From positions 1-11,901 of the forward strand of contig JBJEKJ010000041.1 of NCBI GenBank assembly GCA_051878575.1: a stretch of DNA of 11,901 bases, written 5' to 3'. Positions 7,116 through 11,901 of the stretch are shown here, in pieces. Source of the stretch: CALZFJ01 sp051878575 (GTDB lineage Bacteria > Bacteroidota > Bacteroidia > Bacteroidales > Muribaculaceae). The notes beneath the pieces were generated by a model. The model saw nothing but the letters and a program-made list of their open reading frames with translations, made no database searches and was not told the DNA's origin. Position 1 is the first letter of the stretch. Each line of letters opens with the position of its first letter. Made by a program: the position numbers and the translations under genes.

Positions 7116-7143
7116 CCATAATCGCGTATCTACGACACGCTAC
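7116..7143 (-). repeat. REP-like element R4 (GTA loop)
   Basis: On the minus strand: GTAG, stem CGTGTC, loop GTA, stem GATACG, then CGATTATGG. Its 3' flank (TAGCACATTTCCGGCGA, minus strand) is identical to that of R1. Confidence 0.75.
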
Positions 7144-7164
7144 AGCTTCTTTAATAATCTCTCC

Positions 7165-7203
7165 CCCCACACAGCCGGCACCTACGGCGCTAACTGTGTG
7201 GGG
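7165..7203 (-). repeat. Long hairpin in composite unit 2
   Basis: CCCCACACAG (7165-7174) pairs perfectly with CTGTGTGGGG (7194-7203). A short CCG/CGG inner stem is possible inside the 19-nt loop. It occupies the same place as the hairpin at 6854-6892 but shares no obvious sequence with it. Confidence 0.8.
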
Positions 7204-7207
7204 CTAA

Positions 7208-7235
7208 CCACAATCACGTACCTCCGGCACGCTGC
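7208..7235 (-). repeat. REP-like element R5 (GGA loop)
   Basis: On the minus strand: GCAG, stem CGTGCC, loop GGA, stem GGTACG, then TGATTGTGG. It differs from R1 at two bases of 28 and carries the same 14-nt leader (7249-7236). Confidence 0.75.
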
Positions 7236-7270
7236 TCGCTCCGCTCGCCATGATGGTGGACTGTGGCATT

Positions 7271-7296
7271 GCTCCACTCGCCACTTGTGACGAATA
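7271..7296 (+). repeat. Second copy of the block at 6703-6729
   Basis: GCTCC(A/G)CTCGCCACTTG followed by TGACG(A/G)ATA occurs here and at 6703-6729, with two substitutions and a one-base indel. Since the first copy begins inside the R1 leader, this marks where the repeat island ends on the right. Confidence 0.65.
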
Positions 7297-7307
7297 ACTG
7301 CAAGTTT

Positions 7308-7493
7308 ATGAAGTATATTGTAGATAAATTATGGGGATTGTTACCATTTTTGCGGTTCTTGAGCGTTATGGCTGCTATGAGAGGCAGTATGAAGTATATT
7401 ATGACTAGTTTACATAGAGACGGGTTAATAAAAGTAAATAATATTAAATATTTTACGCAAATCTGCAATTTTATTAATAAAAAATTTGATTAA
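7308..7493 (+). other. Doubtful 61-codon open frame
   Basis: An ATG in an AT-rich context opens a 61-residue frame (MKYIVDKLWGLLPFLRFLSV...) with a hydrophobic, basic N-terminal half. The 13-base string TATGAAGTATATT occurs twice, at 7307-7319 and 7388-7400, exactly 27 codons apart in the same frame. No family is recognised, and an opposite-strand frame also spans part of the region. It may be chance in AT-rich DNA. The remaining stretch up to 7671 is AT-rich leader DNA for the SusC gene and shows no other gene. Confidence 0.2.
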
Positions 7494-7547
7494 ATCAGTG
7501 TGTTAGGATAAAAATATTTAATATAACGAATATTGCTTTCAAAATTA

Positions 7548-7579
7548 TTTGGATTTTTCCATTTTTATGCTTTTCTTTG
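7548..7579 (+). promoter_or_regulatory. Candidate promoter of the SusC/SusD operon
   Basis: TTTG (7548-7551), a 20-base spacer, then TTTCTTTG (7572-7579) match the Bacteroidetes TTTG / TAnnTTTG layout with one mismatch. A leader of about 85 nt would precede the start at 7672. No clear operator was seen. Confidence 0.45.
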
Positions 7580-7671
7580 CTGCGGATAATCTTAAAGCCA
7601 AGATATTAAAAATCATGACGAAAGAGACCTAATCTAAAAAAATAATATTAAATTAACATAATACGCTGAAA

Positions 7672-10600
7672 ATGAAACTTTTAGTTAACAAAACCGGGAA
7701 GATGCTGTTTGTTTTGTCGTTTCTGTTAAGTACGATTACAGCCTTTGCCCAACAAATTATCGTTAAGGGTGTGGTGACTGATGAAAATCACGAGCCCCTT
7801 GTTGGAGTGTCGGTTATCGGCGGCAAGAGCAAGGCAGGTGTGGCAACCAATCTCGATGGTGAATACCGCATCACGCTCAATGGTGCTGAGAATCTTAATT
7901 TCTCCTATATAGGAATGGAATCCTATTCTGTGAAGGTCAACTCGAGCCGCACGCTCAATGTGGTGATGAAGACCTCGGCCAACTCTCTCGACGACGTGGT
8001 AGTGGTGGGATATGGCACACAGAAAAAAGTGAACCTCACCGGATCGGTGCAGAGCGTGGGCAGCGAGGAGATAGTGAGGCGAAGCGTGTCGAATGGCTCC
8101 AACGTGCTGCAAGGCGTGGTGCCGGGCCTGACGGCGGTGCAGTCGTCGGGACAGCCGGGAGCCGACCAGTCGTCGATAAAGATTCGCGGACTCGGCTCAC
8201 TCAACTCCACCACATCGCCTCTTATATTGATCGACGGCGTAGAGGGCGATATGAACCGTATCGATCTGAACTCGGTAGAGTCGATTACCGTGCTTAAGGA
8301 CGCCGCGTCGGCCTCAATCTATGGCTCGCGAGCTTCCAATGGCGTTATCCTCGTCACCACCAAGCGCGGTGCGCAGGGAAAAATTAAAGTTTCATTCAAC
8401 GGATATGTGGGCTTCAATAAGGCCACCACGATGCCCGAGCCGACCACGGCAGTGGAGTATATGCAGGCTGTGGACCATGCCCGAGCCAACAATAACCAGG
8501 AACCGCTCTACACCAAAGCCATTGAGGCCTATCTCAATGGCGAGGTCGATCAGCTCAACTACTACGACACCGACTGGCGCAGTGAGGTGCTCGACGGCGA
8601 CGGCGTGGTGCAAAACTACTCGGTCAGCGCAAGTGGTGGCACGGAAAATCTTAGTGTATATGCCTCGGCAGGATATTACAAGCAGAATGGTCTTATCTCA
8701 AATAATACTTTCGACCGCACTACATTAAGGCTCAACAGCGACATGAAGGTGAACCGATGGATGAAGCTCGGTGTGGACGTGAGCGTACGCCAGGCCACGG
8801 TGACAGCTCCTGTGATGGCCACGCCATCGGAGATTGTCGGAAAGGCCTACACCATGACCCCGATTATGTCGGGAATCAATGCCGACGGCTCGTGGGGCTA
8901 CGGTATCAACGGAACTAACCCTATTGCCATGTCGCACATGGATGAGTGCGTGAGCCATAGCGTGGCTCCCGAGTATATCGTCACGCCTAAGGTTGTTATT
9001 ACTCCTTTCAAAGGACTTACTATCGAAGGACGCTACACTTGGAAGCGCAACGATAGTGAAACGGCGGCTTTCGTCCGTCCTTACGAAACCTTCGAGAACG
9101 GAGCTTATAAAGGTCCGTTCCCCACTACCGGCTCTTCTCGCTCGGAACAACGCTCAAAGCAGGTATTCAAGCAATATAACTTGATGGGAACCTACGAAAA
9201 TACTTTTGCAAAGCACTATGTGAAGGCTTTGGTGGGCTTCCAGAGTGAGGAGCTGAATTACAATTACCTCCTTGCCGGACGCAAAAATTTCAATTACGAT
9301 GGCTATAATGACCTTGTTAACGGTGATGCCACCACTGCTACCAACTCGAGCAGTCGCTATGGCTATGCGATGCTGTCGTATCTTTTCCGCTTGAACTATG
9401 CCTTCGACAACCGCTACCTGTTTGAGGTGAACGGACGCTATGATGGCACGTCGCGCTTCAAGCGCGGCAACCGTTGGGGATTCTTCCCCTCGTTCTCGGC
9501 AGGATGGCGTATCTCGCAGGAGAGCTTCTGGGAGAATGCCCGCAATGTGATGGACAACTTCAAGCTGCGTGCGTCCTACGGTATTCTCGGTAACCAGTCG
9601 ATTAGCGGCTACTATCCCTACTCCTCGGCTGTGGGCAGCAATAATGCCTACGGATACTGGTTCGACAAGGAATTCTCGCCGGGTGTGGCACAGACCCAGC
9701 TCGCCAACCCCGACATATCGTGGGAGAAGTCGAAGCAATTCGACGTGGGTATCGACTTCGGTTTCCTCAACAGCCGACTCACCGGTACGTTCGACTACTA
9801 TGTGCGCAAAATCACCGATATGCTTCAGCAATTCCCCGTGCCTATGTTCGTGGGCATGACATCGCCGTGGGAGAATGCCGGCTCCATGCGCAACAACGGT
9901 TGGGAGGTGTCGCTCACATGGCGCGACCGTATAGGCGACTTCAACTACTATGTGAAAGCCAACGTTTCCGACGTGAAGAACAAGATTCTCGACCTGTATG
10001 GAAAGGAATATGTGGGATCCACCACTATTACCACCGAGGGTGAGCCTTACGGCTCATGGTATGGCTATGTGGCCGACGGATATTTCCAGTCGCGCGAGGA
10101 GATTGACAATTCTCCCGTCTATGGCGGAAATCCTGCCAATGTGAAGCCCGGATACATCAAGTATAAGGACATCAGTGGCCCCGACGGCGAGCCCGATGGC
10201 AAAATCGACAGTTACGACCGCACAATCATCGGCAACCCTACGCCGCGCTATGAGTTCGGACTGACGCTCGGCGGCGACTGGAAGGGCCTCGACTTCTCGC
10301 TGTTCTTCCAGGGCGTGGGCAAGAAGGACGTGTTCTATTCGGGCGCCGGGGCGCGTGCCCTCTGCGGCAACTACACCATCTACAGGTATCAGCTCGACAC
10401 ATGGACCGATGACAACCATGGTGCCAAATATCCGCTGTTGCTCGAGGACCCCACAGGTGCCAACCCCAACAATATGTGTTCTTCCTTCTGGGTCAAGAGC
10501 GGAGCCTATCTGCGCCTTAAGAACGTGGTGATAGGCTACACCATACCGTCGAGAATAACCAAGAAAATCGACGTGTCGAAAGTGAGGGTCTATGCCAGCG

Positions 10601-10728
10601 CCCAGAACCTTTTCACGCTGAAGGACAATTTCTATCAAGGATTCGACCCCGAAACCGCTGTCAGCTCAGGCTCAAGCTGCTATCCTGTGAACAAGACCTT
10701 CCTTTTTGGAGTAAATGTTGAATTTTAA
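7672..10728 (+). CDS. SusC/RagA-family TonB-dependent outer-membrane transporter
   Basis: The 1018-residue protein has the usual SusC length. The signal peptide ends after TAFA (residue 26, mature QQ). A CarbopepD-like domain at about 28-100 holds VKGVVTDENHEPLVGVSV and TNLDGEYRI. The SusC TonB-box region is DDVVVVGYGTQKKVNLTGSV at 107-126. The SusC-type plug (about 130-235) contains SIKIRGLGSLN, PLILIDGVEG and the closing SIYGSRASNGVILVTTKRG. The barrel includes the family motif YDGTSRFKRGNRWGFFPSFS near 590 and ends in Phe (LFGVNVEF). It has no STN domain, so regulation through a FecR/ECF pair is not indicated. The substrate is bound with the SusD lipoprotein encoded 14 bases downstream, which acts as a lid. 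The family usually imports oligosaccharides or peptides. The substrate cannot be named because no hydrolase gene is in view. Confidence 0.97.
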   Translation: MKLLVNKTGKMLFVLSFLLSTITAFAQQIIVKGVVTDENHEPLVGVSVIGGKSKAGVATNLDGEYRITLNGAENLNFSYIGMESYSVKVNSSRTLNVVMKTSANSLDDVVVVGYGTQKKVNLTGSVQSVGSEEIVRRSVSNGSNVLQGVVPGLTAVQSSGQPGADQSSIKIRGLGSLNSTTSPLILIDGVEGDMNRIDLNSVESITVLKDAASASIYGSRASNGVILVTTKRGAQGKIKVSFNGYVGFNKATTMPEPTTAVEYMQAVDHARANNNQEPLYTKAIEAYLNGEVDQLNYYDTDWRSEVLDGDGVVQNYSVSASGGTENLSVYASAGYYKQNGLISNNTFDRTTLRLNSDMKVNRWMKLGVDVSVRQATVTAPVMATPSEIVGKAYTMTPIMSGINADGSWGYGINGTNPIAMSHMDECVSHSVAPEYIVTPKVVITPFKGLTIEGRYTWKRNDSETAAFVRPYETFENGAYKGPFPTTGSSRSEQRSKQVFKQYNLMGTYENTFAKHYVKALVGFQSEELNYNYLLAGRKNFNYDGYNDLVNGDATTATNSSSRYGYAMLSYLFRLNYAFDNRYLFEVNGRYDGTSRFKRGNRWGFFPSFSAGWRISQESFWENARNVMDNFKLRASYGILGNQSISGYYPYSSAVGSNNAYGYWFDKEFSPGVAQTQLANPDISWEKSKQFDVGIDFGFLNSRLTGTFDYYVRKITDMLQQFPVPMFVGMTSPWENAGSMRNNGWEVSLTWRDRIGDFNYYVKANVSDVKNKILDLYGKEYVGSTTITTEGEPYGSWYGYVADGYFQSREEIDNSPVYGGNPANVKPGYIKYKDISGPDGEPDGKIDSYDRTIIGNPTPRYEFGLTLGGDWKGLDFSLFFQGVGKKDVFYSGAGARALCGNYTIYRYQLDTWTDDNHGAKYPLLLEDPTGANPNNMCSSFWVKSGAYLRLKNVVIGYTIPSRITKKIDVSKVRVYASAQNLFTLKDNFYQGFDPETAVSSGSSCYPVNKTFLFGVNVEF

Positions 10729-10742
10729 TCTATAATACGACG

Positions 10743-11901
10743 ATGAGAAAGATATTTAATATATGTGCAGCAATTGCCTTTGCAGCATCGCTTGTGAGCT
10801 GCGAGGATTTCCTCGACAAGAAGAATCCGGCCTACGACAGCGAGGGCTTCTTCAAGCAGGAGGCCGGACTTAAAGAGGGCGTTACGGGCGTCTACAATCT
10901 GCTCTATTTCGACCAGAACTGGAAGGTGCCCGCATGTATCGTGCTCGACCACTACACTGCCTATGGCCTTGAGCAGAACCAGAACAACTCAATAGGCGCC
11001 GGTGGAGGCTTGAACCCCGACCAGAGCTATGTGCAGTCGTTTTGGAAAGGCGAGTATGCCATTATAGCTCGTGCCAACTCGGTGATTTCGGGAGCTGAGG
11101 AGGCTGTCGCCGATATGTCGTCGGAGGCAAAGCAGTATTATGCCGAGGCGCGCGTGATTCGTGCCTACGCCTACTATAACCTGATGTCGGCTTTCGGCGA
11201 CGTGCCGTTGTTCACCGCTCCGGTGACTATCGACCAGTACGAAGCCGGACGCACCGACAAGGGTGTGATAACCGACTGGATTATCGCCGAGCTGAAGGAA
11301 ATCGGCGAGTCGGAGGCATTGCCATGGACTGCCACCGAGCGCGGACGCGTTGACCGCTCGGTAGTCTACGGCCTCATGGCACGCGTGGCTCTGTTTGCCG
11401 GCAGTTTCAATGTGAACGGCGATGCCGAGAAATACTTCCGCACAGCCGCCGACGCCGCGTCGCAGGTTATCGGAAAGCGCGACCTGGCTCAGAAATTCGG
11501 CGATTTGTTCAATATTGAGGGACAGAAGAAGGCCGACGTGCGAAATGAGATGCTGTGGGAGCTAATGTACTCCGATGCCGGCACAAAGCGCCAGCACACC
11601 GTGGGCTACGGACACTCCTCGCGCAACTATGGCTCGTCGGTGCGATTCCCGAGCAGCCTTATAGTCGACACCTACGAGTGCAAGGACGGCAAGCGAATCG
11701 ACGAGTCGCCGCTCTACGACCCGCATCATCCCACGCTCAACCGCGACCCGCGTTTCAAGGAGACTTTGGCCGGTCATGGCGACACTGTGAACTATACCAA
11801 TACCGACAGCAGCAACCCACTGAAATTGATTCTTAATATTTACGACGCAAAAACACGTTTTTATCCACGCCGCAATGCCTGGTACTCGGCGCCAAACGTC
11901 G
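10743..11901 (+). CDS. SusD/RagB-family nutrient-binding lipoprotein, 3' end cut by window
   Basis: The reading frame runs 386 codons to the window edge without a stop. Complete SusD proteins usually have 480-600 residues, so the C-terminus is missing. The lipoprotein signal ends at Cys20 (SLVSC), followed by EDFLDKKNP, which fits both the SusD N-terminus and an acidic surface-export signal. The helical core contains RVIRAYAYYNLMSAFGDVPL at 137-156, the most typical SusD segment (TPR-like helices). The later YGLMARVALFAGSF segment is also characteristic. It lies on the cell surface, captures the substrate and closes over the SusC barrel. The 14-base gap after SusC indicates co-transcription and translational coupling. 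Enzymes for the substrate, if this is a polysaccharide utilisation locus, would lie beyond the right edge. Confidence 0.95.
   Translation, partial: MRKIFNICAAIAFAASLVSCEDFLDKKNPAYDSEGFFKQEAGLKEGVTGVYNLLYFDQNWKVPACIVLDHYTAYGLEQNQNNSIGAGGGLNPDQSYVQSFWKGEYAIIARANSVISGAEEAVADMSSEAKQYYAEARVIRAYAYYNLMSAFGDVPLFTAPVTIDQYEAGRTDKGVITDWIIAELKEIGESEALPWTATERGRVDRSVVYGLMARVALFAGSFNVNGDAEKYFRTAADAASQVIGKRDLAQKFGDLFNIEGQKKADVRNEMLWELMYSDAGTKRQHTVGYGHSSRNYGSSVRFPSSLIVDTYECKDGKRIDESPLYDPHHPTLNRDPRFKETLAGHGDTVNYTNTDSSNPLKLILNIYDAKTRFYPRRNAWYSAPNV

Larger units (their letters stand above)
7116..7249 (-). repeat. Composite repeat unit 2 (leader-R5-long hairpin-R4)
   Basis: Read on the minus strand, the order is leader (7249-7236), R5 with GGA loop, TTAG, long hairpin (7203-7165), spacer and R4 with GTA loop. 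It is 134 nt long against 133 for unit 1. The two units face each other across 6941-7115. Confidence 0.7.
6056..7296 (+). mobile_element. Transposase plus REP-like repeat island
   Basis: The proposed island runs from the point where the barrel-gene remnant breaks off (about 6056) to the end of the last repeated block (7296). It contains the Y1 transposase, short GAATGRTTG-type repeats from 6597 onward, five 28-nt REP-like elements and two long hairpins. Both ends are uncertain. No target duplication is expected for IS200-type transposition and none was found. The short repeats begin 13 bases after the transposase stop, and this physically links the gene to the cluster. Confidence 0.45.

Noticed and set aside
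6590..7170. Several overlapping frames of about 65-105 codons on both strands in the repeat region
   Set aside because: They are translations of the palindromes and leaders: Arg/Ala/His/Pro-rich, overlapping in several frames, and with frames shared between unrelated copies only because the repeats are shared. No recognisable domain or start context.
6673..7235. CRISPR array
   Set aside because: The repeats occur in both orientations, at irregular spacing, are internally palindromic and have no unique spacers of regular length. No cas gene is present.
6147..7296. Retron, diversity-generating retroelement or integron attC array
   Set aside because: No reverse transcriptase, template repeat or integrase is present. 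The palindromes lack attC R/L box layout and there are no gene cassettes between them.
7672..10728. ECF-sigma/anti-sigma controlled receptor
   Set aside because: Neither receptor in the window has an N-terminal STN domain and no sigma or FecR-like gene is visible.

Overview
The window looks like a chromosomal segment of a Bacteroidota member, most likely order Bacteroidales; a Muribaculaceae-type gut bacterium is my guess. Three things point there. There are two outer-membrane TonB-dependent receptors, each followed by a surface lipoprotein. Promoters match the Bacteroidetes TTTG / TAnnTTTG type. Start codons sit in AT-rich leaders without Shine-Dalgarno sequences.

Layout. (1) 2-211: the C-terminal end of an unrecognised gene, closed by a strong intrinsic terminator at 234-273. 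(2) 566-5881: a two-gene operon, made of a non-SusC TonB-dependent receptor and a multidomain DUF5689-type surface lipoprotein, ended by a 14-bp terminator hairpin at 5909-5941. (3) 5975-6091, minus strand: the last residues of an outer-membrane barrel gene whose upstream part is missing. (4) 6147-6584: a full-length IS200-like (Y1, HUH) transposase with its own promoter. (5) 6585-7671: over 1 kb with no convincing gene. It holds a cluster of small palindromes that I read as REP-like elements. (6) 7672-11901: a SusC/SusD pair, the SusD running off the end of the window.

The main discovery candidate is region 5. Five elements, all exactly 28 nt long, share one plan: a GYRG tetranucleotide, a 6-bp stem, a 3-nt loop (GGA or GTA), the matching 6-bp arm, then YGATTRTGG. 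The stems differ between copies by compensatory changes, so the structure is conserved. Three copies carry the same 14-nt GC-rich leader. Four of the copies form two composite units of nearly equal length (about 133 nt), in opposite orientations. Each unit is a GGA-loop element, then a long hairpin of unrelated sequence, then a GTA-loop element. A GTAG-like foot on a short hairpin beside a Y1 transposase is the hallmark of RAYT/REP systems, best known from Proteobacteria. I infer a Bacteroidales counterpart with a variable central hairpin.

Functionally, the two receptor/lipoprotein pairs are import systems for large or scarce substrates across the outer membrane. No carbohydrate-active enzyme, regulator or nuclease gene lies inside the window, so neither substrate can be named. 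The transposase/REP island sits between the two import loci and appears to have replaced most of a former outer-membrane gene.
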